A stretch of 64,000 nucleotides of DNA, from assembly GCA_036346395.1 (NCBI GenBank), contig CM070596.1, positions 3,410,001 through 3,474,000 of the forward strand, read 5' to 3'. Made by a program: the position numbers and the translations under genes. Origin of the DNA: Hsuehochloa calcarea (Eukaryota > Streptophyta > Magnoliopsida > Poales > Poaceae). This document shows, one piece after another, positions 55,361 to 64,000 of the stretch. Within the stretch, counting starts at the first letter, position 1, and every line of letters begins with the position of its first letter. The notes beneath the pieces are model-generated. The model made no database searches, was not told the origin of the DNA, and was given only the letters and a program-made list of their open reading frames with translations.

Positions 55361-58300
55361 CAGGTACCTCCCCGTGGATCCTTGATTCCGGAGCATCCTT
55401 CCACATGACTTCCGATTCTTCCACTCTATCTTTTGTTACACCTCTTGATTCTCCCGCCGTTGTTCTTACCGCCGATGGTACCTCTCTTTCGTCTGCGGTC
55501 GAGGACCTCTTAGCAACTCATCTTTTCATGTTCCTTCATTGCTCATGTTCCTCGCCTAACCATGCAACTTCTTTCTCCGGATGACATCGACCTTGGTTAT
55601 CGGATCATTCTCGACTCGACTCTTGTTGTGTTCAGACCGCCACACGGAGCTCGTTGGTTCTCGCCCTCGGCGCCTTGACTCGCAGCGTCTCGGGAGCTTG
55701 ATCGGCTTCACCTTCCTTCCACGCCACCGCCGCCGCCGCCTTCTCCGCCTCGCCACTCCGCTTCACCGGCTCTTTCCAATAAGTGGCATCACCGTCTTGG
55801 CCATCTGTGTGGCTCTCGCTCATCGCCTTTAGTTCGTCGTGGTCTTCGGGTGCATCTCAGAGACGTGTCTCTCCATTGTCGTGGTGTAAGTTAGGCAAAA
55901 CTTGACTTCCTTATCCTCATAGTGAGTCGTTGTCTCAAAGATCCATTTGATCTTGTTCATTCGGATGTTTGGGGTCCGGCTCCTTCGCTTCGAAGGGGTC
56001 ATCGATATTATATCATATTTATAGATGATTTCTCTCGCCACAATGGATATATTTCATGACTTCTCGTAGTGAGGTCTTGTCTATCTATAAACATTTGCCA
56101 CTATGGTTCGCATACGCTTCTCCACTCCTATTCGTGTCTTTCGGCCGACTACTGGCGAGTACCTCTCTCATCACTGCGCGCAGCTTCCTTGCCGAAAGCG
56201 AGGCACTCTCGCCGATTCTCTTGTCCTCGTGCTCATGCTCAAACGGTGTTCTTTGAGCGCAAGCATAAATCACCTCCTTGAGTCGGCTCGTGCACTAATG
56301 ATTGCCGCCTATTCCACCTCACTTTTGGGCGGAGGTCGTTTCCACCGCCACCTATCTCGCCAACATCCGGCCTTCTTCTTCGCTTCTTCGTATGCAATCC
56401 CTATTGAGCGTCTCTGTGGTCTTCTTCCGACTACTCTACCCTTCGCTCTGCTTTTGGTTGGCGTCGCCACGCTCTCCTCGCCTCGAGAACGTACCAAACC
56501 GACCGCCACCCATTGAGTGTGTCTTTCGGGGTACGATCTGCGAGCACAAGGGCTATCGGTCTTTGGGATCTGATGGTCGACGGATGCGGATTTCGGGATG
56601 TGACTTTCGACCAGTCTCGTCCCTTCTACCCACGTCCTGTCTCTCCTTCGACTTACTCTGTGGAGTCTCTGCTTTTTGACCTTTCCAGATACACCTATCT
56701 CGTCTCCACATATTTCTCTTGTGGCCTCTCCGCCATTGTCGCCACTGCTTTGCCTCTCTGCGGCTCCTCGGGCTCCCCCACTACACTCGCTCACACTCGC
56801 CGACCTCAGATTGAGGATCTTCCAGCTTGAGCCCACTTCTCCGATGTTTCATCTTCTTCTCGATGCTTCATCTTCCCCGATGGGCCGTCTTCTCCTCGCT
56901 ACGCCTCCGCGATCGCCCGATCGATTCGGCCCCGCCTGCTTTTGCCTTTGTCGGGCGCAGCCTACTTGTGAGCTCGCCTCCCAGGGATGTCACTCATCTG
57001 AGTGGCGGCATGCCATGGCCGAGAGATTGTCGCCTCGAGCGCATCGGGTACTTGGGATCTTGTTCCTTTTCCATCTCACTCGCCCCATCACATGTAAGTG
57101 GGTCTATAAGATTAAGACTCGCCTCGATGGTCTCTTGAGCGCTATAAGGCGCGCCTTGTTGCTCGTGGCTTCCAAGCAGGAGCATGGTCGTGACTACGAC
57201 GAGACTTTTGCTCGTGGCCCACATGACCACCGTCTGCATTTTCTTTCGGTGGCGCCTGTCGTCACCGGTCTGCATTTCTCGGCTTGATGTCAAGAATGCC
57301 TTTCTTAATGGCGAAGTTGCGTGAGGAGGTCTACATGCATCCGCCACCGGGTATTCTGCTCTCGAGGGCATGGTATGTCGCCTTCGTCGCTCTCTCTATG
57401 GCCTTAAGCAAGCCCTCGTGCTTGGTTTGAGCGCTTCTCCTCTGTGGTCACCGCTGCCGTTTTTTAGCAAGTGATCATGATCCTCGCGCTCTTTGTACAC
57501 ACTTCGCCTCGTGGTCTGACTCTTCTTCTTCTCAGATGTTGATGATATGATCATTACGGAGATGACTTCGAGTACATTGCCTTTGTCAAGGCTCGTCTTA
57601 GTGAGCAGTTCCTTATGTCGGATCTTGGTCCTCTTCGTTACTTCCTTGGGATTGAGGTTACTTCCACCTGGATGGTTTCTTTATGTCCCAAGAGAAGTAC
57701 ATTCAGATCTTCTTGATCGCCTCCTCATCGATCGGCGTCTGTTGAGACTCCTATGGAGCTCAATGTTCACCTCCGACCCTCGATGGCGAGCCTCTCTCGA
57801 TCCGACTCGCTATCGCCATCTTGTTGGGAGTCTTGTCTACCTTGTCGTTACTCGTCCGGATATCACTTATCCGTTCACATTACGAGTCGGTTTGTTTACG
57901 CTCCCACTCAGTCCACTACGCCCACCTTCTTCGAGTTCTCGCGATACCTTCGTGGGACTATCTCGCCGCCTCTTCTTTCCACGCCCACTCGCCATGCCTT
58001 CAGCTTATTCGGATGCTACTTGGGCCGATCCTCCGATCGTCGGTCTATCTCGCCATCGTGTTTTTCTTGGTGGTTCGCTTATTGCCCGGAAGACGAAGAA
58101 ACAGATCGCAGATCCCGCTCGAGTGCAGAGGTCGAGTTGCGAGCCATGGCTCTCTTGGATGCAGAGATTACTTGGCTACGGTGGTTACTTGAGGATTTTG
58201 GTGTTTCACATTACACCTCCTCTCTTGTCGACAAGACAAAGCTATCAAGATTGCTCGCGTGACCTCGTGAAGCATGAGCTCACCAAGCATATTGGTGTTG

Positions 58301-58455
58301 ATGCTTCCTTCATGAGGTCTTGTGTGCATGATCAGGTGATTGCTCTTCAGTATGTGCCTTCGGAGCTTCAGATAGCGGATTTCTTCACGAAGGCCCAGAC
58401 TCGAGCACAGCACGGCTTCTACCTCTCCAAACTCAGTGTTGTTGATCCACCATGA
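55361..58455 (+). pseudogene. pol: Copia pol remnant (PR-IN-RT-RH), heavily frameshifted
   Basis: Protease: WILDSGASFHMT with the D-S-G motif at about 55375-55410. Integrase: a region with [12 protein letters not shown] (about 55940-55985) and [11 protein letters not shown] (about 56009-56040), then further blocks to about 56330. RT: CKWVYKIKTRLDG (about 57090-57130), LDVKNAFLNGE near 57285 and a YVDDM-like DDMIIT near 57541. RNase H end: TRYRHLVGSLVYLVVTRPDI (57805-57865) and KHIGVD, LQYVPSELQIADFFTKA, ending VDPP at 58455. The pieces fall in several frames, so no polyprotein could be made. Confidence 0.85.
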
Positions 58456-58466
58456 GTTTGAGGTAT

Positions 58467-58603
58467 AGTTAGAGATATAGTTAGAGATATATATCTGTGT
58501 TAGAGTAGGACTCTAGATTTGTTTTGGTTTCCTTATCTGTAACATGTATCTGTGTATATATAGGTCCATTGGCCTCCTGATAATATATGCAACAATCCTA
58601 ACA
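58467..58603 (+). repeat. 3' LTR of the copia element
   Basis: It matches the 5' LTR with about three substitutions. An extra GTATAGTTAGAGATA-type duplication lies at its left edge, so the exact start is uncertain by a few bases. It is followed by the ACATC duplication. Confidence 0.9.
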
Positions 58604-58608
58604 ACATC

Positions 58609-59159
58609 TACATATGCAGTACATTCCAATAGCACATGGATGATATTAGTAGCAGCATCTAACATCACTGTATCATCAGTGACAATGAAACCATGCTATT
58701 CTTCTTGTTTAGACATACCAAAGAGTTTCTGGCCTAAATAACACCGTTCCGGACAATATTCGCAAATGTGTCTCCTCGTGCAGTATTGCCAAATATAGCA
58801 GCTCGGACGTGCCTCACGTCGCCACTGTACAATTCCGGTCGCCCTAGCTCGGAATCAATGTCATCCGCACGCCCATCGCCCGGATAAGCCTTTTCCCTAA
58901 TAGTAAGCAAGATTTACAAATCCGAAACCCTAATTTCACAAATAAAAAACCCTAATTCCACCCGTTCCCCAAATATAAAGTACGATTTAGAAATCCTTAC
59001 CCGTCTCACACCCACGAAGCTAAACTTGTCACGTCTTCGGGGAACCTCTCCGCCACGGTCTTGGCCGGACTCCTTAATCCGGGTTTGCCCAGGCTCATCT
59101 CGCTCTAACTTGATCTACTCATCGCGGCATGCTTCACTTCTTAGGAGGGGAAGATGCTG
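58609..59159. other. Unassigned region right of the copia element
   Basis: AAACCCTAAT/AACCCTAATTC words occur near 58926-58962. A short minus frame (about 59000-59100) reads MSLGKPGLRSPAKTVAERF and then stops; it may be a small exon or leader of a lost gene. No firm gene. Confidence 0.4.
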
Positions 59160-59752
59160 CAGAGGAGCGCCAGTGGCGGACCGAGGTGGGGCCTTCGAGA
59201 CGGGAGACTCCATAGTCGCCGAGGCACAGCCTTCGAAACGTCGCCGAGGCACAGCCTTTGGAACGACTAGGGTTTGCGTGATAAAGCACGATTTGCAAGG
59301 TCTCCCCGCCGAGATGGGAGACTCCTTAGTCGTCGATACATAACCTTTGGAACAACTAGGGTTTGCGCGATGAAGCACGATTTGTGTGGTCTCCTTGTCG
59401 AGGCGAGACCTTCGAGGCGGGAGACCCCCTAGGGGCTGAGGCACGACCTTTGGAACGACTAAGGTTTGCGCGATGATGCGAGATTTGCGAGGTCTCGAGG
59501 CGAGGTGGGAGACTCTCTAGTTGTCGAGGCATGGCCTTTAGAACGACTAGAGTTTGCACAATGAAGTGCGATTTGCGAGGTCTTCGAGGCGGGAAACTCA
59601 CTAGTCGCCAAGGTACAGCCTTCAGAACGACTAGGGTTTGCGCGATGAAGCATGATTTGCGAGATCTCCCCACCGAGGCGAGGCCTTCTAGGCGGGAGAC
59701 TCCCTAGTCGCCGAGGCATGGCCTTCAGAACGACTAGAGTTTGCTCGATGAC
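59160..59752. repeat. Tandem repeat of about 84-103 bp, six units
   Basis: The word GAACGACTAGGGTTTGCGCG or a variant recurs at about 59261, 59351, 59453, 59541, 59625 and 59728, each with GATTTGCGAGGTCT and GGCGGGAGACTC blocks. Unit length varies through insertion of GAGGCGAG runs. Long minus-strand open frames across it (about 59356-59776) translate the repeat in different frames and are not credible genes. Confidence 0.85.
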
Positions 59753-59754
59753 TT

Positions 59755-60090
59755 GTTTATACACTCGCGCATTCAAGGGGCGTTAGTTTGGACTAGGGCT
59801 CGGGGTCGCGTGGTGTCTTATTTATACACTTCACACTCGCGAAAGTGAGTTAGCATGCACCGGAGCCCAGGGTCACACACGGTGTCTTGTTTATACACTT
59901 GCGCCCTCGAGGGGCGTCGGTGTGCACCTGGGCTCGGAGCTATGCGCGGTGTCTTGTTTATACACATGTGCCCTCGAGGGGCATCGGTGTGCACCGGGGT
60001 TTGGGGGCATGCATGTTGTCTTATTTATACACTTCACATTCGTGAGAGTGGATTATTGTGCACCGGGGCTCGGGACCATGCGCGGTGTCT
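59755..60090. repeat. Tandem repeat of 65-69 bp, five units
   Basis: Units begin (G/A)TTTATACAC at 59755, 59820, 59889, 59956 and 60023. Each ends CGGTGTCTT with a central TCGGTGTGCACC(G/T)GGG block. It abuts the previous array with no spacer. Confidence 0.87.
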
Positions 60091-61205
60091 TTCCTCGCCA
60101 TGATATTGTGCGATGTTGTGTTGCTCCTGTTTGTCAAGCACTGGTTCCTGCTAGAGAACACTGGTGCCATTTACCACTACTATTCATTGTAACCTAATTC
60201 CCCACTCTTTATGAAGGATACAACTTGGGTTAAGTTTACTATCCGTGGCAGAGGTATATGCAGCAAGCACTAGTTGTATTTTGCAGCCAAGATACTGCTG
60301 ACCATCCCCTTACTCTGGTCACTGATAGCAACGGTGGCCAAGTTACAAATGCATGTGGTTCGGTGCAGTTAGCATACTTAGGTCCTATGTTCATGCTTGC
60401 TGAGGCTGCAATGCTGCCCACACTGTTTTATCTAGGTTTATTCATCAAGAAGGTAACTGTCTGAAGGAGGTTTGATGCTATTGTGTTGTGCTGGCCGAAC
60501 CATGAAATGAATGAATTAGTCAAGCAAACGTCATGGTATGTGCGCCTACTAGTTCATCAAAGGTTTACTCAAGGAATTGACAGGAAGGGAAAATGCTACT
60601 AAATGTAAATTTGATGCTAATACTTTTGCCCGTAAGCACTTATATATTGACAATGTCAGTAACCAGAGGAGAACTCGGGGTACAGGGCACCTGAGGTGAC
60701 CATGCGTGGCCAACTCTCAAGCCGCTATCATTGACTGGCTATGCATCCAAACTGTCAACAAAAAGGTAGGATAACAGGTAGTTACAGCTGTTATACTTGA
60801 AACGCTGACAACGAGTCTCGAGTAAAAACATACAGCCAAAGTGCTAGGAAGGCACAGTTTGTGAGTTTTAGGACGCAGAGAGCTAGCAGTAAGAATGTCC
60901 TTGCCATTCTTGCCCAAACCTTCCTTTCATCGAATAGATGCTAAGTATCAATCTAAGAATGATTAGCACGCTTAGGACGCATAGGAGTACAGATCCGTCT
61001 GTCGTCAGTGTTGCAACATGGGTCGTGGCGCTCGGCTTCTGTGTGACCAGAATTGGGGAGACTGGGATATTTGAGCAGATGTGCAGCTTGGGCTGTGGTT
61101 ATATTCTGCCCCTTACTGCCATGTTGATGGACCTGACTTGCATTTTTGTGCTAAATTAGACTAGGTCTTACAGCCTGCTAATGACTAGTTTAACAAATGC
61201 ATCCT
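60091..61205. other. Decayed genic region
   Basis: A frame at 60258-60464 (TADHPLTLVTDSNGGQVTN, LAEAAMLPTLFYLGLFIKK) ends at a donor-like AAGGTAACTG; I do not recognise it. At 60672-60734 the plus strand reads NSGYRAPEVTMRGQL, resembling the APE region of a receptor-like kinase, in isolation. A frame at 60938-61159 is unrecognised. These look like scraps of old genes. Confidence 0.4.
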
Positions 61206-62143
61206 TGTCACACCCTTCAATTAGGTAGGCATTTATCAGAAGACGGTTTGGGTAGGGCAAACCTGTAGCACGGCCGGCTGTGTTGTGGTGGTGTTCCAGC
61301 GAGGTGTTGGCCGGGCCGGGGCGCGGCCCGAGGCAGTGGAGGCACCGCAGGGGTGCGCAGCAGCGAGTGGTGCGCTGGGACGGGCCACGTCAGAGGTGGA
61401 CCCGAGGGGGGTGCTGCCAAAGGGGGGAGCCCGAGGGGGTCACCGGTGGGGACCTCGCTCCGAAGGGGGTTCGCTCCCAAGGCGGCCCCGATGTGGATGC
61501 GCCGAAGGTGGTGAAGCTGGGCACGACATCGAAGAGGGGTTTCCCGTGGCGGACTCACCGTGAAGGGGCTTGCTCCCGAGGGGGTCGCCGGTAGGGGCCT
61601 CGCTCCAAAGGGGGCTCGGTCCCGAGGCGGCTCTGAGGTGGATGCGTCGAAGGGGGAGCTTCGACCGAAAAATGGGACTTCAGTCCTGGCCCCGCGGGGT
61701 CTCTTTGGCCGTAGGTGGGCTTCGGCCCAGGAGCTTCAGCCGAAGGTGGTACTTCATCCCAGGCCATGTGGGATTTGCTTCAGCAGGGATGGGCTTCGGT
61801 CGGGGTGGAGGTGTCTTCGGCTCCTCTCATGTGTAGCCTCTTGTTCGGTCCGCACGGACCGTGTCAACTGTCGTAGCAAAAATACTAGACAGAGGGTTCA
61901 AAGTACCCTTTTGTCTTGGGAGATGATCGAATGAAGAGGAACCAAAACCGATAGTTGTATGAGCCTTGTATTACGAATGTACCAAATAAGAGAATGAGGG
62001 AACCCACCCACCCCCTTTACATGCCCTTGGGGTATATATAAGGGCTAAGAAGGGACATTTATATACATTTGTCTAAGTATACCACGTGAACTTGGTCTAT
62101 ACACATATATGATATCCATTACGGTACACCATTATTCCTGACA
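61206..62143 (-). repeat. LTR and adjacent GC-rich internal piece, minus strand
   Basis: 61869-62143 has LTR character on the minus strand: TGTCAGGAATAATGG start, a CTTATATATACCCC box (about 62031-62044), then a polyadenylation-like region and an end GCTACGACA. 61206-61868 is GC-rich with GAAGGGGG..CGCTCC words repeated at about 61460, 61565 and 61600, and is probably its internal leader. No complete element or clear duplication is seen. The TACGACA terminus is shared with the TGTCGTA LTR family. Confidence 0.55.
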
Positions 62144-62376
62144 ACCTTAGAGGCGAGACACCCCTTGGTGCCCTACCACGGCACCTTTGCTCTCAAATCT
62201 ACTCATCCCTGCTTTCCTAATTAAAATGTACACATCACTACATCAGTGTTGCATTAGTAGCACTAGCTCCCATATTGATCTCTATTCCTTTACATTTTCC
62301 TTGTTCAGTTTTTGCAACTTTTACCTCCTTGTATCTGGGGTTCATATAATAAATGATCGTTACTTTGCAATGACAG

Positions 62377-62990
62377 GTTTGTGCAGTTCCATCCAACTGC
62401 ACTATCAGATGAAGGCCTCCCAATAAAGCCGACTAAAAGAAGAGAGACCACATTTCTCGTAACAGCAGCAGTCAGAGACTCAGGAAATGGAGGAATTCTC
62501 TATAATCAATCCATGGAGAGATTTATGCCTTTTTATGATGACTGTGTAGAGTTAGCACCATAGTTACCGGATTCGCTATAAAACCCCATGAATTGCGAAC
62601 CGAATTCGTTGAACCCGAACCGATTTAGAGTACCAGTGGAAATTGGAAAAAAAAAAGCGACAAACTACCAACTCGAATCCCGTACTACGACTCAAACGAA
62701 TCGTGTTTCTGGTAACTACGGTTAGCACCGAGGGATGTGGTCGCAAGAAGCATAGATGATCAGCTGAAGAAGCGTGGAGAGAAGTATGTCGTCCTGGATA
62801 TCAGTCACAAGGCAAGAGAAACGATTCTTGCTCATTTTCCCAACATAGCAGCTGAATGCACGGTCTGGACATTACACGAGAGCCCACACCTCCCTACAGT
62901 GATCCTCCCTACTGCTTACTACCCAAGAGCTGACATGGAGTTCAAAGCCGTTGCAGAGGCAACTGCAGTGCAAATAGATGGCACACCCAT
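62377..62990 (+). pseudogene. AO: L-aspartate oxidase fragment, interrupted by a MITE
   Basis: L-aspartate oxidase makes iminoaspartate in plastid NAD synthesis. After an acceptor TGACAG the exon reads FVQFHPTALSDEGLPIKP, RETTFLVTAAVRDSGNGGIL, YNQSMERFMPFYDDCVELAP (62377-62561). It then resumes beyond the MITE as RDVVARSIDDQLKKRGEKYV, VLDISHKARE and HFPNIAAEC (62730-62855). Next comes a frameshift where a GLDITREP segment continues in another frame. Conserved FAD-side and substrate residues of the N-terminal half are absent, as are the C-terminal exons. It is a gene relic, possibly captured. Confidence 0.85.
62560..62720. mobile_element. Mutator-type MITE with 9-bp target duplication in the aspartate oxidase exon
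   Basis: The 161-bp element has ends ATAGTTACC and GGTAACTACG (inverted) and a poly-A interior. It is flanked by GTTAGCACC at 62551-62559 and 62721-62729. The nine-base duplication indicates a Mutator-type insertion. Taking it out with one copy restores the aspartate oxidase frame at that point. Confidence 0.88.
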
Positions 62991-63030
62991 ACAATGGGAG
63001 TTGGGGCTTGAAGATTCATTCGTTTATTAA

Positions 63031-63711
63031 AATTAGGCTGAGGTAACCTCATAATTCGACAGTATACTTGTAATCCAGTCAAGCTGGAGTTGTGAGAGAT
63101 TCATCAATTACAATTAGGCTGAAGTAGCCTGTTCCATTTCGCCATTCTTTTCAGTTCCAGCTGTTGTAACTTGTAAGGTGTTCTTGGAGCAGTTCTGATC
63201 CTTAATGTGTAGTAGTACTGTTGATGAGTGTACACATTTATTTGATTTGAATGGCTAGACTTCCATGGTATGATGATACCATCCAATTAGATCCTATCAA
63301 TCTTGCTGGAAAAAAAATGTACATTCTCTTTTTGTTTCCTTGGGTAGTTGTATCTGGCATGCCGTCCCAAAGTTTTTAGCTCCTGGCCTCCATGGTGATT
63401 TGCTCTCCTATTGACTATTGTACTCGAGAATACGGAAGATCCATGTAAAGTGAAGTGTACACTCCTATATTTCGTCGTCGTATTGCAGTTATAAATTACT
63501 TGTTCAGAGTTGGCAGTAACTTTGGAATTTTGTTTACCACGGAGGCGCGCAATCCATGGACAGACACTTCAATTCATGTAGAGAGATTATTACTAGAGGT
63601 CTAGAACTGCCATTGTCGTTCGATGATCATATATACATGTACAACACAACAAAGTCTGCACTGAAAACCTTGTCCAGAAATGAAGAGGTAGCATGTTGTT
63701 GGTACGTGCAG
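63031..63711. other. Spacer before the CASP-like gene
   Basis: The word CAATTAGGCTGA(A/G)GTA.CCT occurs twice (about 63030 and 63112). AT-rich with no supported coding. The right part is probably the 3' flank of the minus-strand CASP-like gene. Confidence 0.45.
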
Positions 63712-63903
63712 CTACAGATTTCGGCGGAATAGATTGTACGCAGATATGAGAGAGCTGATAGCAAAAACCAAGAATGCCAGGAAAGATATGACAATGGAGC
63801 TGTTCGCCATGTTTGGGAAAGGATCGCTCCCCCAGTTATCGATCCAATCACCTACTCGAGCAGTTGCTGATGATGATGACGATATCAAAAGGTATGCTAG
63901 CAC
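63712..63903 (-). CDS. CASP-like membrane protein, last exon (partial gene)
   Basis: The exon after an acceptor TCATTGCAG encodes [36 protein letters not shown], then a hydrophobic stretch [18 protein letters not shown] and a terminal AYNLFRRNL before TAG. This is the third extracellular/last transmembrane part of Casparian-strip-membrane-domain (CASPL) proteins: the DW..NWG..F..MA pattern followed by SFLAF is diagnostic. The phase matches an upstream exon that lies beyond the window. CASPL proteins are four-helix plasma-membrane proteins; no specific role can be given here. The exon is intact. Confidence 0.85.
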   Translation of the reverse strand: MLAYLLISSSSSATARVGDWIDNWGSDPFPNMANSSIVISFLAFLVFAISSLISAYNLFRRNL

Positions 63904-64000
63904 CTGCAATGATTACAAAAGAAATCAGCATTGGTCTCTTCTTCGAAGATTGAACTAATTAAAAGTTGTAACATAATAGGAAAGCGAACTTATCACAAGC

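Larger units (their letters stand above)
53402..58603 (+). mobile_element. Ty1/copia element with 137-bp LTRs, perfect target duplication
   Basis: It is bounded by ACATC at 53397-53401 and 58604-58608. The LTRs are 53402-53538 and about 58467-58603. The order gag, protease, integrase, RT/RNase H identifies Ty1/copia. The LTRs differ at only about three positions over the 125 bp I compared, yet every coding domain has frameshifts. Confidence 0.92.

Noticed and set aside
59356..59776. Two 105-codon minus-strand frames with Ser/Arg-rich repeats
   Set aside because: They translate the same tandem repeat in different frames; no start context and no known domain.
1..64000. tRNA or rRNA genes
   Set aside because: No cloverleaf with A and B box pairs or rRNA-like sequence was noticed; primer-binding sites match only tRNA 3' ends.

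Overview
This window looks like a nuclear genome segment of a grass (Poaceae), probably Oryza or a close relative. The reasons are GC-rich first exons, GT-AG introns, grass-type gene families, and a dense mesh of nested LTR retrotransposons, hAT, Mutator-like and Harbinger-like elements. Species was inferred from sequence style only; no search was run.

Host genes are few. An intact four-exon DUF829/TMEM53-like alpha/beta-hydrolase gene lies at 14591-17721 (+). An intact six-exon phosphopantetheine adenylyltransferase gene of CoA synthesis lies at 30973-33785 (+). A minus-strand transcription unit at about 35369-36784 has a site II plus telo-box promoter, four tandem box C/D snoRNA-like units and two downstream coding exons. 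An intact intronless DUF1645 gene lies at 51935-52744 (-). The last exon of a CASP-like membrane protein gene lies at 63712-63903 (-). Broken host-gene pieces are a cellulose synthase N-terminus inside a possible Pack element (38582-40813), an L-aspartate oxidase piece split by a small MITE (62377-62990), and a tiny kinase-like scrap.

Mobile DNA dominates. A Ty3/gypsy element with TGATG...CATCA LTRs (833-8208) interrupts a plant-mobile-domain (PMD) pseudogene. A pol-deleted relative with a perfect target duplication lies at 45017-50547. A chromovirus 3' fragment (9930-13571) carries a solo LTR with a perfect duplication. Solo LTRs of a GC-rich family lie at 17864-18604 and 18779-28686; the second is split by a 9.1-kb minus-strand gypsy-type element (19206-28307), which itself holds another LTR. 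A Ty1/copia element with 137-bp LTRs lies at 53402-58603. DNA elements include a deleted hAT (28754-30367), a hAT MITE (34274-34916), a Mutator-like element carrying a PMD gene (41190-44642), and a Mutator-type MITE (62560-62720).

The most notable observations are the four-copy snoRNA-like cluster with its promoter; six 21-bp palindromes just inside a Mutator TIR and upstream of a PMD gene; and the recurrence of family-specific short dyad-motif arrays in unrelated elements. Most transposon coding regions are broken by stops and frameshifts, and only the host genes are intact.
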